Source of the DNA: CAG-791 sp963591995
Lineage (GTDB): Bacteria > Bacillota > Clostridia > Lachnospirales > Lachnospiraceae
Assembly: GCA_963591995.1 (NCBI GenBank)
Contig: CAVAUJ010000042.1
Coordinates: 1-20,817, forward strand
Direction: 5' to 3'
Length of the DNA stretch: 20,817 bases
Positions 1 through 8,326 of the stretch are shown in pieces. Position numbers and translations under genes: made by a program. Each line of letters starts with the position of its first letter. The stretch's first letter is position 1. Under the pieces are notes generated by a model. That model ran no database searches, was not told the DNA's origin, and saw only the letters and a program-made list of their open reading frames with translations.

Positions 1-1628
1 TCGGCGCTGGTATCTGCAACGTAAACGGTTCGCTTTCTGGCATCGACATCCTGTTCCAGATACGTATCGTAATCCGTTTCCTTGTCGATCATGCCGCCGC
101 CCGGCAGCAGCTCGATGATGCGGTTCGCCGTCGTCTGCACCACCTGATGGTCTCTGCAGGCGATCAGCTCCACACCGGGGAATTTGATCATTCCGTCGTT
201 GAGCGCCGAAATGGACTCCATGTCCAGGTGGTTCGTCGGCTCATCGAAAATCAGACAATTGGCACCGCTGATCATCATGGACGAGAGCTGGCACCGGACC
301 TTTTCTCCGCCGGAGAGAACCTTTACCTTCTTAATGCCGTCCTCCCCCCGGAAGAGCATCCGTCCGAGGAAGCCGCGGACATAGGTGACATCCTTGATCT
401 TGGAATAAGCCGTCAGCCACTGTGTGATATCTTCCTCGGTTGCGAACAGCTCCGTGTTGTCCTTTTTGAAATACGACTGCGAGGTCGTAACGCCCCACTT
501 GTAGCTGCCGCTGTCGGGCTCCATGTTGCCCATAAGGATTTCAAAGAGTGCGGTCTTGGCCTGCTCCTGGGAGCCCACGAAGGCAATCTTGTCGTCATGC
601 TTCACCACAAAGGACACATCATCCAGAAGCTTCACCCCGCCAACGGTTTTGGAGAGATGCTCCACCGTAAGGACCTCGTTTCCGATCTCACGGTCCGGCC
701 GGAAATCGATGAAGGGGTATTTGCGTGAGGACGGCTTGATTTCATCCAGTTCAATCTTCTCCAGCGCACGCTTTCTGGAGGTCGCCTGCTTGGATTTCGA
801 TGCATTGGCCGAGAAGCGGGAAATGAACTCCTTCAATTCCTTGATCTTCTCTTCCTTCTTCTTGTTCGCTTCCTTCATCTGGCGGATCATCAGCTGCGAG
901 GACTCATACCAGAAGTCATAGTTGCCGGCATACAGTGTAATCTTCCCGTAATCAATGTCGGCAATGTCCGTGCACACCTTATTCAGGAAATAGCGGTCGT
1001 GCGAAACGACAATGACGGTATTCTCAAAATTGATCAGGAATTCCTCCAGCCAGCTGATGGCATCGAGATCCAGATGGTTCGTCGGCTCATCCAACAGCAG
1101 AATGTCCGGATTGCCGAACAGGGCCCTGGCCAGCAGAACCTTCACCTTCTGGGCGCCGTTGAGATCACCCATCAGCTGATAATGATATTCATCCGAAATG
1201 CCCAGACCGTTGAGCATGGACTCCGCATCCGATTCGGCCTCGTAGCCGCCCATCTCCGCATATTCACTTTCCAGCTCGGCGGCCTTTAGGCCGTCCTCAT
1301 CGGAGAAGTCCGGCTTGGCATACAGCGCATCCTTTTCCTTGCCGATCTCGTACAGGCGCCGGTTTCCCTGAATGACCGTATCCAGTGCCGTCTGATCGTT
1401 GTATTTTTCATGATCCTGCTCCAGAAACGAGAGTCTCTGGCCGGAGGTGATGGCAATATCGCCGTTGGTCGTCTCCAGCTGTCCGGAGAGAATCTTCAGA
1501 AAGGTGGACTTTCCGGCGCCGTTCGCACCGATGATGCCGTAGCAGTTGCCTTCTGTAAATTTAATGCTGACATCCTCGAACAGGGCCTTCTTGCCGACCC
1601 GATAGGTCACGTTATTCGCTGAAATCAT
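1..1628 (-). CDS. ABC-F family ATPase (YkpA/YbiT-like), 3' end cut by window edge
   Basis: Reading the minus strand from the ATG at 1626-1628 gives an open frame of 542 codons that runs off the window. It is preceded by AGGAG about 10 nt upstream. Two ATP-binding cassettes are joined by a lysine/glutamate-rich linker and there are no membrane segments, which is the ABC-F layout. These are soluble, ribosome-associated translation factors or antibiotic-protection proteins, not transporters. Cassette 1 has Walker A GANGAGKS (residues 34-41), a signature-like LNGAQ (156-160), Walker B ending LLLDEPTNHLD (D180, E181) and a later SHDRYF switch. Cassette 2 has a degenerate Walker A GSQEQAKT (352-359), a canonical signature LSGGE (438-442) and Walker B IFDEPTNHLD (D462, E463). 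YkpA-like proteins are about 540 residues, so only a few C-terminal residues should be missing. It has its own promoter and is not part of the sugar cluster. The family is sure; the exact role is unknown. Confidence 0.93.
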   Translation of the reverse strand, partial: MISANNVTYRVGKKALFEDVSIKFTEGNCYGIIGANGAGKSTFLKILSGQLETTNGDIAITSGQRLSFLEQDHEKYNDQTALDTVIQGNRRLYEIGKEKDALYAKPDFSDEDGLKAAELESEYAEMGGYEAESDAESMLNGLGISDEYHYQLMGDLNGAQKVKVLLARALFGNPDILLLDEPTNHLDLDAISWLEEFLINFENTVIVVSHDRYFLNKVCTDIADIDYGKITLYAGNYDFWYESSQLMIRQMKEANKKKEEKIKELKEFISRFSANASKSKQATSRKRALEKIELDEIKPSSRKYPFIDFRPDREIGNEVLTVEHLSKTVGGVKLLDDVSFVVKHDDKIAFVGSQEQAKTALFEILMGNMEPDSGSYKWGVTTSQSYFKKDNTELFATEEDITQWLTAYSKIKDVTYVRGFLGRMLFRGEDGIKKVKVLSGGEKVRCQLSSMMISGANCLIFDEPTNHLDMESISALNDGMIKFPGVELIACRDHQVVQTTANRIIELLPGGGMIDKETDYDTYLEQDVDARKRTVYVADTSA

Positions 1629-1659
1629 GAAACATGGTCTCCTTTTGTCTGTACACAAT

Positions 1660-1711
1660 GCCGGCTGCCGCCGCGTTAAATCCAAACCTTTATTATACAG
1701 AAGCAGCCGGC
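1660..1711. repeat. 9-bp inverted repeat around the ABC-F promoter
   Basis: GCCGGCTGC (1660-1668) and its exact complement GCAGCCGGC (1703-1711) are separated by 34 nt. One arm lies inside the -35/-10 spacer and the other in the expected 5' leader. The arms would not both be in the transcript, so this is either a DNA-level operator or chance in a GC-rich region. Confidence 0.35.
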
Positions 1712-1719
1712 AGACGCAA
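1692..1719 (-). promoter_or_regulatory. Probable sigma-A promoter of the ABC-F gene
   Basis: On the minus strand a perfect TATAAT (1692-1697) lies 16 nt downstream of TTGCGT (1714-1719), a half-matching -35 box. The -10 is about 64 nt upstream of the ATG at 1628, a normal leader length. The -10 is convincing and the -35 is weak. Confidence 0.6.
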
Positions 1720-1811
1720 GTGACCTCGTTCATTTTGCCCGTGACGGTACCGACGCCCGCAAGCGACGCATCCTGCGCGGAGTAGTCCGATCAGGGGTTC
1801 TGCGCTGTCGC

Positions 1812-1838
1812 GGCGCCGGAGAATTCACCGCCGGAGCC
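1812..1838 (-). other. Hairpin just after the GH3 stop; weak terminator candidate
   Basis: GGCTCCGG and CCGGCGCC (minus strand) can form an 8-position stem with one mismatch and an 11-nt loop, starting 3 nt after the GH3 stop codon. No T-run follows it, so it is not a convincing intrinsic terminator. It could protect the 3' end of the operon mRNA. The remaining bases between 1720 and 1811 show nothing I can name. Confidence 0.3.
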
Positions 1839-1841
1839 TTC

Positions 1842-4016
1842 TTACAATTCCACCTCACAGCTTGCGCATGCGTGTCCGGTCAATTCCAGGCTGCGGGCAT
1901 CCGGCTGTGAGAAGCCTGCATAGACCGTGAACCGGTCGGCGCGGATCCTGCGGTCTCCCTCCTCATCCACGCTCGTAAGCTCATGCGGTGCAATCCGCAG
2001 CGTTGCCTCCTTCTCCTCACCCGGCGCAAGCTTCACACGTGAGAATGCGCAAAGGTGGGGATGTGCGGTATCCAGGGCATCGTCCCCCTTGATGTAGATC
2101 TGCAGGACATCCTCCGTGGCCGCACGGCCTTCGTTTACCACCTTTACGGTGACCTCCAGCCCGTCCAGACCCTTTGCCGCGCCGTAATCATCGCTGCTGC
2201 CGAAGGCGGTCTTTCCTGCCTTTCTCGGCGCCTCCTCTGTCCGCGGCAGAATCCTTGTCTTCACGTTCACTGCCTTGCAATCGCCGTATGTCAGGCCGTA
2301 GCCGAAGGGATACAGGGGCGTTCCCTCGTAAAAGCGGTACGTCCTTCCCTGCATGGTATAATCCGTGAAATCCGGCAGCTCCTTCGTTTCTTCGTAGAAG
2401 GTAACCGGCAGCTTTCCGGAGGGCGATGTCTCGCCAAAGAGCACCGCTGCCACATTTTTGCCGCCGCGGCCTCCCGGATACCAGGCCTGAAGGATGGCAG
2501 CCGCATGATCCTCTGCGATGCGCAGATTCACGGCGCTTCCCGTCATATTCACCACGATCACCGGCTTTCCGGTCGCAATCATGCCGCGCAGGAGCTCCAG
2601 CTGCGGGAACGGCAGCTCAAGATCTTTTTTGTCTCCGGAAGCATAGGCATTGCCGGTGTCTCCCTCTTCTCCCTCCAGCGTCTCGTCCAGACCCAGCACC
2701 ACGATCACCACGTCCGACATTGCCGCGCATTCCTGAGCCTCCGCCAGACGGTCGCACATCGTGGGATCCGAAAGATTCTGCACATTATCCTTGAACAGGT
2801 GGCACCCCTCCGAGTAATGCACGCTGACATCCTCGCCGAGATAGTCCTGGATCCCCTCCAGCACCGTGGTATAACGGGAAGCCTCGCCGTGATAATTGCC
2901 CTTGAGCGCCGCACGGCTGTCTGCGTTGGGACCGACCACCGCGACATCCTTGAGCCTGCTCTTGTCCAGCGGCAGAATCCCGTCGTTCTTGAGAAGAACA
3001 AAGCTCTCCCTTGCCGCCCGGTCCTCCAGTGCCAGATGCTCCCTGCACTCTACAACGGAATACGGAATGCTGTCGTATTCCGTATCGCCGAACATGCCAA
3101 GGAGGAAACGTGCCGTGAAGAGCTTCACCGCAGATTCCGTGATATACGATTCCTCCAGCATGCCCTGCTCCACCGCATTCATGATCTTCTGGTAGGTGCA
3201 GCCGCAGTTTACGTCGGTGCCGTTCTCCAGTGCCATGACGACGGACTCCTCCGGCGTCGCCGTGATCTTGTGGTTCTCGTGGAAGTCACGGATCGCCCAG
3301 CAGTCCGAGACATAATGTCCTTCAAATCCCCACTTTTCGCGCAGAATGTCCTGCAGTGCAGCAGATCCGCAGCAGGGCTCCCCGTTCGTGCGGTTGTAGG
3401 CGCCCATGACGGCCTCCACGCCGGCCTCCTTGACGCAGGCCTCAAAGGCCGGAAGATAGGTCTCTTCCATATCCTTTTTGGATGCCACGGCATTGAAGTG
3501 GTGCCGGTCCGCCTCCGGTCCCGAGTGTACGGCGAAATGCTTGGCGCAGGCTGCGGTCTTCATGTACTCGCCGTCGCCCTGCATGCCCTCGATGAAGCGC
3601 ACGCCGAGACGTGACGTCAGATACGGATCCTCTCCGTAGGTCTCATGCCCGCGGCCCCATCTGGGATCCCGGAAAATATTGACGTTCGGTGCCCAGAAGG
3701 TCAGCCCCTTGTAAATATCTCTGTCCCCGCGGCGGGACTGCATGTTGTATTTTGCACGTCCCTCCGTTGCCGTCACATCGCCGATTTCCTGCATCATGTC
3801 GGCATCAAAGGCCGCCGCCATGCCGATGGCCTGCGGGAACATCGTGGCAATGCCCGCGCGCGCCACGCCGTGCAGGGCTTCGTTCCACCAGTTGTAGGCA
3901 GGAATGCCCAGCCTTTCAATGGCAGGTGCATCATAGCGCAGCTGTGAGGCCTTTTCCTCCAGCGTCATCTGCGAAACAAGCTCTTCGGCGAGCTTTCTGG
4001 CTGTCTTTCGATCCAT
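1842..4016 (-). CDS. GH3 beta-xylosidase / beta-glucosidase, cytoplasmic
   Basis: A 724-residue glycoside hydrolase family 3 enzyme. The N-terminal barrel begins with the YNWWNEALHGVAR motif (41-53) characteristic of GH3 xylan 1,4-beta-xylosidases, followed by KHFAVHSGPE (159-168) and SDCWA (237-241), whose Asp238 is the expected nucleophile. The second alpha/beta domain carries LEGEEGD (447-453), the usual site of the acid/base glutamate. A fibronectin-III-like domain closes the protein (about 615-715), preceded by a loop with a basic, proline-containing insertion near 585-610. There is no signal peptide, so it should release xylose (or glucose) from imported oligosaccharides inside the cell. 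A purine-rich AAGGGGG ribosome binding site precedes the ATG. It is the last gene of the cluster, 87 nt after GH67. The family is certain; xylose over glucose specificity is inferred from motif and context. Confidence 0.93.
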   Translation of the reverse strand: MDRKTARKLAEELVSQMTLEEKASQLRYDAPAIERLGIPAYNWWNEALHGVARAGIATMFPQAIGMAAAFDADMMQEIGDVTATEGRAKYNMQSRRGDRDIYKGLTFWAPNVNIFRDPRWGRGHETYGEDPYLTSRLGVRFIEGMQGDGEYMKTAACAKHFAVHSGPEADRHHFNAVASKKDMEETYLPAFEACVKEAGVEAVMGAYNRTNGEPCCGSAALQDILREKWGFEGHYVSDCWAIRDFHENHKITATPEESVVMALENGTDVNCGCTYQKIMNAVEQGMLEESYITESAVKLFTARFLLGMFGDTEYDSIPYSVVECREHLALEDRAARESFVLLKNDGILPLDKSRLKDVAVVGPNADSRAALKGNYHGEASRYTTVLEGIQDYLGEDVSVHYSEGCHLFKDNVQNLSDPTMCDRLAEAQECAAMSDVVIVVLGLDETLEGEEGDTGNAYASGDKKDLELPFPQLELLRGMIATGKPVIVVNMTGSAVNLRIAEDHAAAILQAWYPGGRGGKNVAAVLFGETSPSGKLPVTFYEETKELPDFTDYTMQGRTYRFYEGTPLYPFGYGLTYGDCKAVNVKTRILPRTEEAPRKAGKTAFGSSDDYGAAKGLDGLEVTVKVVNEGRAATEDVLQIYIKGDDALDTAHPHLCAFSRVKLAPGEEKEATLRIAPHELTSVDEEGDRRIRADRFTVYAGFSQPDARSLELTGHACASCEVEL

Positions 4017-4047
4017 GGTTTCCCCCTTTATACAAATCTGCCTGTGT

Positions 4048-4090
4048 CCCTGCGCTGCTCTGCAGGGCTCCCATAACGGACGCTGTCCGT
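4048..4090 (-). other. Two intercistronic hairpins between GH67 and GH3
   Basis: Two perfect stems sit in the 87-nt gap. ACGGAC-GCT-GTCCGT (4076-4090) is a 6-bp stem with a 3-nt loop. CCCTGC-N8-GCAGGG (4048-4067) is a 6-bp stem. Neither is followed by a T-run, so they look like mRNA stability or processing elements rather than terminators. Confidence 0.4.
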
Positions 4091-4103
4091 TCCTGCCGGA
4101 TGA

Positions 4104-6170
4104 TCAATAAATCGTTCTGCCCTTCTCGTCCGGAATTCCGCTCTTGCGGAAGAAATAGGAATTCACCTGATCTCTCCATTCCCGGGCATTCTCCAGCTGC
4201 CTCCCGAAGCGCTCCGTGATGTTCTCATAGGCATCCTCCGCGATCTGTCCCTTCAGTTCCCGGAACGAATCCGCCATACGCTCTGCCGCCTCATATCCCT
4301 CGAAATGGGTGTCATAGATATGCTGGATCAGAGTTTTGCCGGTGGAAAGCTTCCAGGTATACGGAATGTGATGGAAGAACAGCAGCAGCTCCTCCGGGCA
4401 CTTGAGCGGATCCTCGTATTGCTCTGCGTTCTCCGGATAGTATTGCTGTGCATATCCCGTTCCGCGGCTGGATCGATCCACGCCGATCCCCAGATGATCC
4501 GCCCGGTGGTAGGTCCCCCAACGGGAATATTCATAGCCGTCTACGCTGCAGCCGTAATGAACACCCGGATTGACCATCCAGCCTATGCCGAGCGGGCTGG
4601 TGTATTGCTCATATACCGCGCGGGATTTCATGAGAATGTCAACGATCACCTCCGTCACCTCTTCCTTTGCGGCGAACGTCATCTTCGTCCACTCTCTTGC
4701 AATCTCCTCGCTGGAAAGCTCAGTGTCAAAGGCCAGACGCCCGAAGCCGTACCAGTTGGCGGCGGCAAGATCATTTCCCGTCCAGTTCGCATCGTCCCCG
4801 GTATTGGCTACCGCCGCGATGCCGGCCATGCCCTTTTTCTGATTGCCGAAGGTCCGGCCGCTGACAATGTCCTTGACCTGATCCCCTGCCTGCAGCGCTT
4901 CCCCGTCGTTCTCCGGGTGCTTCGTGCAATACGTGTGGTATTCCAGCACCTCCTTGAACATCGGCATCAGATAGCACACATCAATCTGATGTCCGGTATA
5001 CTCCTGTGCGATCTGCACCTCCAGCATCTGATTGGTCCTGCGCAGGCCTCCGAGAAGCGGATGCACAGGCTCGCGAATCTGGAAATCCATGGGACCGTTC
5101 TTAATCTGCAGAATTACGTTTTCATGGTAGTCGCCGTCCATCGCCTTGAAGTTGTCATATCCGGAACGGGCGCGGTCTGTCTTGTAATCTCTCCAGTCCT
5201 GCGTGCAATTGTAGACAAAGCAGCGCCAGATGATGGTGCCGCCGTAGGGCTTTACCGCATCGGCCAGCATATTGGCGCCGTCCGCCTGCGTTCTCCCGTA
5301 GGTAAACGGGCCGGGACGACCCTCGGAATCCGCCTTTACCAGAAAGCCGCCGAAATTCGGAAGTCCGCCGAAGATCTCCGCTGCCTTTGCACGCCACCAG
5401 GCGATGACCTCCTCGTTCAGCGGATCGCAGTTGTCCAGCCCTCCCAGCTCGATGGGTGCTGCGAAATTCAGACTCAGATACAGACGGATGCCGTAGCCTG
5501 CGAAAATCTCCGCCATGGCCGTCAGCTTGTCCCGGTATTTTGCATCGATCAGCTCGGTCGCGTGTCCCTTGACGTTCACGTTGTTGATGACAACGGCATT
5601 GATTCCGACACTGGCGCTCAAACGGGCATAATCCGTTGTCCTCTCGTTCACCAACACCTCTCCGTCACGGAAAAAGAAGGATTCACCAGAATATCCGCGT
5701 TCAATGTCATTGGTCATGTTGTCCCAATGGTTCAGCATACGCAGGGGATTCGACGGAACCGCCTCCTCCTGGGCCTCCTGCGGTGTTTTGCCGACCGCAA
5801 TGCTGCGAAGAAGAGCAAAGGTGCCGTACAGGGCGCCCCTTTCTCCCGCCGCTTCAATCCGGATCTCCTCCTCCGAAGCCTGAATGCGGTAAGCCTCTTC
5901 CTGCTGATCGGCAGAGAGCTCCTCTTTGTCCTTCGGCTCTATCCACGAAAGCTCCGCCCTTCGGATGCAAATGCACCGGCCGGACGGCTCCTTCGCCTTC
6001 TCCGGCTCTGCTCCCAGCATTGCCTGCAATCCTCTCTGCAGCTCACGGATCGAATTGTCAATGACAGGAGATGCTTCAAAGCCTTCCACTGCAATGGTAT
6101 CTGCATATGCCCGAAAGCCCAGGTCCTCCACCGGGTGCCAGGACAGCCACAACTGCTTCCATTCCTTCAT
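4104..6170 (-). CDS. aguA: GH67 alpha-glucuronidase, cytoplasmic
   Basis: It cleaves the alpha-1,2-linked (4-O-methyl)glucuronic acid from the non-reducing terminal xylose of aldouronic acids. I place the start at the ATG at 6168-6170 (688 residues). AGGGAG lies 9 nt before it, and the upstream esterase stop is 1 nt away; an in-frame ATG at 6194 would overlap the esterase and lacks a comparable site. The N-terminal alpha/beta domain (about 1-125) is followed by the catalytic barrel, with VKADSEGRPGP (278-288, Glu283 the likely acid), the NGPMDFQ segment (358-364) and REPVHPL (366-372), and then a helical C-terminal domain with the family-typical HYGCSVDGYEYSRWGTYHRA region. Length and motifs match intact GH67 enzymes, and there is no signal peptide. 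Translation is probably coupled to the esterase. GH67 is restricted to glucuronoxylan breakdown, so this gene fixes the substrate of the cluster. Catalytic residue assignments are from memory of the family. Confidence 0.96.
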   Translation of the reverse strand: MKEWKQLWLSWHPVEDLGFRAYADTIAVEGFEASPVIDNSIRELQRGLQAMLGAEPEKAKEPSGRCICIRRAELSWIEPKDKEELSADQQEEAYRIQASEEEIRIEAAGERGALYGTFALLRSIAVGKTPQEAQEEAVPSNPLRMLNHWDNMTNDIERGYSGESFFFRDGEVLVNERTTDYARLSASVGINAVVINNVNVKGHATELIDAKYRDKLTAMAEIFAGYGIRLYLSLNFAAPIELGGLDNCDPLNEEVIAWWRAKAAEIFGGLPNFGGFLVKADSEGRPGPFTYGRTQADGANMLADAVKPYGGTIIWRCFVYNCTQDWRDYKTDRARSGYDNFKAMDGDYHENVILQIKNGPMDFQIREPVHPLLGGLRRTNQMLEVQIAQEYTGHQIDVCYLMPMFKEVLEYHTYCTKHPENDGEALQAGDQVKDIVSGRTFGNQKKGMAGIAAVANTGDDANWTGNDLAAANWYGFGRLAFDTELSSEEIAREWTKMTFAAKEEVTEVIVDILMKSRAVYEQYTSPLGIGWMVNPGVHYGCSVDGYEYSRWGTYHRADHLGIGVDRSSRGTGYAQQYYPENAEQYEDPLKCPEELLLFFHHIPYTWKLSTGKTLIQHIYDTHFEGYEAAERMADSFRELKGQIAEDAYENITERFGRQLENAREWRDQVNSYFFRKSGIPDEKGRTIY

Positions 6171-6171
6171 G

Positions 6172-8262
6172 TCAGATTTCTCCCTCTTTCTCAATCTTCA
6201 ATTCAAACGGTGACATCGGCAGCTCCGCGCCGTTATATATCAAGGCTCCCTTCAGAATGCTGTGGAAGCCGTAGCGAACCCTTTCCGGCTGCACCGTCCG
6301 GTCATTGCAGCGGATCAGCAGGCAAGCCCGGTCTGCTCCGCATCCATCGGTGTCTCTTTCTTCTGTGCCGTTTGCCGGCATTCCTCCCTGCACCAGCTCG
6401 GCGGAGGCAGGGAAGACCGTTCCGTCTGCCGTCACCACCTCGGCATCCCGGATGTCCCTTCCCTTGCTGCAGGAATCTGCATGGATCCCCGCAGCATGTG
6501 AAAGCTCCACCACAACCGTACCGGGCTCCTTCTCCGACCGTCTTGCGCGTTCCGGAACCGGACCGGTGTATTCTATGGCTGCACCGTAGAGATCATGTGC
6601 CGCCATCCGTGCAAGCCGCCGTCCGATCTCAAGCTTCCCGTGCGGATGCAGATCGTTGTCCTCGCCCAGATCCATGGCGACCGCCATTCCCGCATGCGGG
6701 ATCTCCTGTGCGGCGAGGCGCTGCAGCTCCCGCAAGGGTGCCCAGGATGCGTCCCCGTCCATCGATACATCATAATTGGGCAGCTGCACGAAATAAAACG
6801 GCAGCTCCGGATCCTGCCAAAGCTCACGGTAGCCCTTCACATAACGCTTCAGAAGGTCCCGGTAATCGTAGGGCTCATGCGTGTTGGCTTCTCCCTGATA
6901 CCACACCATCCCTTCTGCCGGAAAGCGGCAGCAGGGAGCCGCCGTGCCGTTGAACAGTCCGCTCGCCTTCCAATTGACAAAATCCGTCGGCGGTATTGCC
7001 TCACAGGTCGCGCCGATGCGCCGGCTCCAGCTGCCCTTCAGGTCAATAGCCCCCTGATCGTTCCAGATATAATAACCCTTCCCGGGTGTGACTCTTCCCT
7101 TCCCGTTCTCGACCACCAGCCGTATGACAATGGAGTTTTGTCCGGTCCTAAGGAGTCTCTCCGGTATCCGGTAATAGCGCGGCGGATACTGGTATCCCGT
7201 CTCTCCGACACGGACACCGTTGACATAGGTGACATCCGAGTCCACCATCGTCCCGAGCCGCAGTCCCGCGCTTTTCCCTGCCATTTCCTCCGGAACGGTG
7301 AATTCTCTCGTCAGCCACAGAACACCGATGAAGTCCTTCAGCTGTGTATCCCGGAAGTAGCACGGAAGCTCCAGGGTCTTTCCTTCCGCAAGGATTTCCT
7401 CCGGATGCTCCTGCCAGCTTCCGGCCTTCCCCGCATCCGTTTGATCCAGCCTCTCGTGCCAGGCGGCAGGCGCCGTCTCATTGCGGTGCAGAACCTCCTC
7501 GCGGAAGGAATCCTCCGCATAGCGGTCCATCTCCTCCAGAAGCGGGTGATAGGCTTCGTCTCCCTGCAGCATTTCCCGGGACATCCAGGACGTAATGCGC
7601 GATCCGCCGAGAGAAGCCTGCAGGATCCCCACCGGTACGCCCGTCATCTCGCGCAATGCTCTCGCGTAAAAATAACCGGTTGCCGAAAACTTCAGAATGG
7701 AATTGTATTCTGCCTTCCTCCACTCGCCGGTAAGCGGCTCTTCGATCGGCCCGTGATAATCGGCATTCTCCATCACGCGAAAGCTGCGGATCCCATCGTC
7801 CGTGCACCCACGGACAATCTCGGGATAGCTGTCATAGCACCGCTCCATGTCCACGTCGATGTTGGACTGTCCGGACACATACCACACGGCGCCGATGACA
7901 ACGTCCCGTACGGTCACGCTGTGGCCCAGCGCATCGCACACCGTCAATGTGTAGGGTCCCCCGGCGGGAAGAGGATCCAGCATTGCCTGAAATTTTCCAT
8001 CCGCGAAGGCAACGGTCTGCGCCCTGCGCGCCTCCCGCCGCTCAGTCTCTGCCATGCGGCACAGCCCCGGCCGCTCGTCACCCTCCGGCAGGAGCAGAAT
8101 CTGCAGGCAGGTGCCCGGTTTCGCCGTACCCCAGATCCGGATCGGCTTCTTCTGCTGCAGAACCGCGCCGTCCGAAAGGAAGCGTGTCAGACGGATTACC
8201 GTCTCCGCCCCGCCTTCCGTCGTCTCTTCCTTACCTTCCGTTCCTGCTGTCCATTCTTCCAT
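6172..8262 (-). CDS. SASA-type (sialate O-acetylesterase-like) acetyl esterase, likely acetyl-xylo-oligosaccharide esterase
   Basis: A 696-residue SGNH-fold esterase of the sialate O-acetylesterase/SASA group. The nucleophile block is VSGQSN (Ser133), the second block is QASLGGSRITSWMS (215-228), and the C-terminal catalytic histidine is in DNDLHPHGK (His539). A GMVWYQGEAN block (451-460) follows an inserted jelly-roll-like region (about 300-400) that resembles the GH2 sugar-binding fold. An inserted beta-sandwich is known in this family, including the CE20-type acetyl esterases. No signal peptide is present, so it should deacetylate imported oligosaccharides before the glycosidases act. Neighbours on both sides are xylan enzymes, which argues for acetylated xylo-oligosaccharides rather than sialic acid. 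Family annotation is secure; substrate is inferred. The first 20 residues are Glu/Gly/Thr-rich, and the ribosome binding site is weak, so the true start could lie slightly downstream. Confidence 0.9.
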   Translation of the reverse strand: MEEWTAGTEGKEETTEGGAETVIRLTRFLSDGAVLQQKKPIRIWGTAKPGTCLQILLLPEGDERPGLCRMAETERREARRAQTVAFADGKFQAMLDPLPAGGPYTLTVCDALGHSVTVRDVVIGAVWYVSGQSNIDVDMERCYDSYPEIVRGCTDDGIRSFRVMENADYHGPIEEPLTGEWRKAEYNSILKFSATGYFYARALREMTGVPVGILQASLGGSRITSWMSREMLQGDEAYHPLLEEMDRYAEDSFREEVLHRNETAPAAWHERLDQTDAGKAGSWQEHPEEILAEGKTLELPCYFRDTQLKDFIGVLWLTREFTVPEEMAGKSAGLRLGTMVDSDVTYVNGVRVGETGYQYPPRYYRIPERLLRTGQNSIVIRLVVENGKGRVTPGKGYYIWNDQGAIDLKGSWSRRIGATCEAIPPTDFVNWKASGLFNGTAAPCCRFPAEGMVWYQGEANTHEPYDYRDLLKRYVKGYRELWQDPELPFYFVQLPNYDVSMDGDASWAPLRELQRLAAQEIPHAGMAVAMDLGEDNDLHPHGKLEIGRRLARMAAHDLYGAAIEYTGPVPERARRSEKEPGTVVVELSHAAGIHADSCSKGRDIRDAEVVTADGTVFPASAELVQGGMPANGTEERDTDGCGADRACLLIRCNDRTVQPERVRYGFHSILKGALIYNGAELPMSPFELKIEKEGEI

Positions 8263-8300
8263 CGTATCTGCTTTCTTTTCCGTCTTTGTATCCTTCTTGT

Positions 8301-8325
8301 GTTTTATACGTTTGTTTTATGCGTT
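8301..8325. repeat. Tandem 12-bp direct repeat between GH43 and esterase genes
   Basis: GTTTTATACGTT (8301-8312) and GTTTTATGCGTT (8314-8325) differ at one base and have a 13-bp period. The pair starts next to the GH43 stop codon, in an AT-rich island inside a GC-rich operon, about 40 nt before the esterase ATG. On the minus strand each unit contains ATAAAAC. The purpose is unknown; it may be slippage or a protein-binding site. Confidence 0.4.
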
Positions 8326-8326
8326 C

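Noticed and set aside
1812..1838. Intrinsic terminator of the enzyme operon
   Set aside because: The stem has a mismatch and no T-run follows, so I list it only as a hairpin.
2055..3614. 519-codon plus-strand open frame opposite GH3
   Set aside because: In codon register with the GH3 gene on the other strand; low-information peptide with no recognisable fold.
6171..6194. Earlier ATG for GH67 at 6194
   Set aside because: It would overlap the esterase 3' end and lacks a good ribosome binding site; the ATG at 6170 has AGGGAG 9 nt upstream and abuts the esterase stop.
4305..6953. 882-codon plus-strand open frame opposite GH67 and the esterase
   Set aside because: It runs codon-register antisense to GH67, where rare TTA, CTA and TCA codons in the sense gene automatically leave the opposite strand free of stops. 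Its peptide is Arg/His/Leu-rich without domains, while the minus strand encodes clear GH67 motifs.
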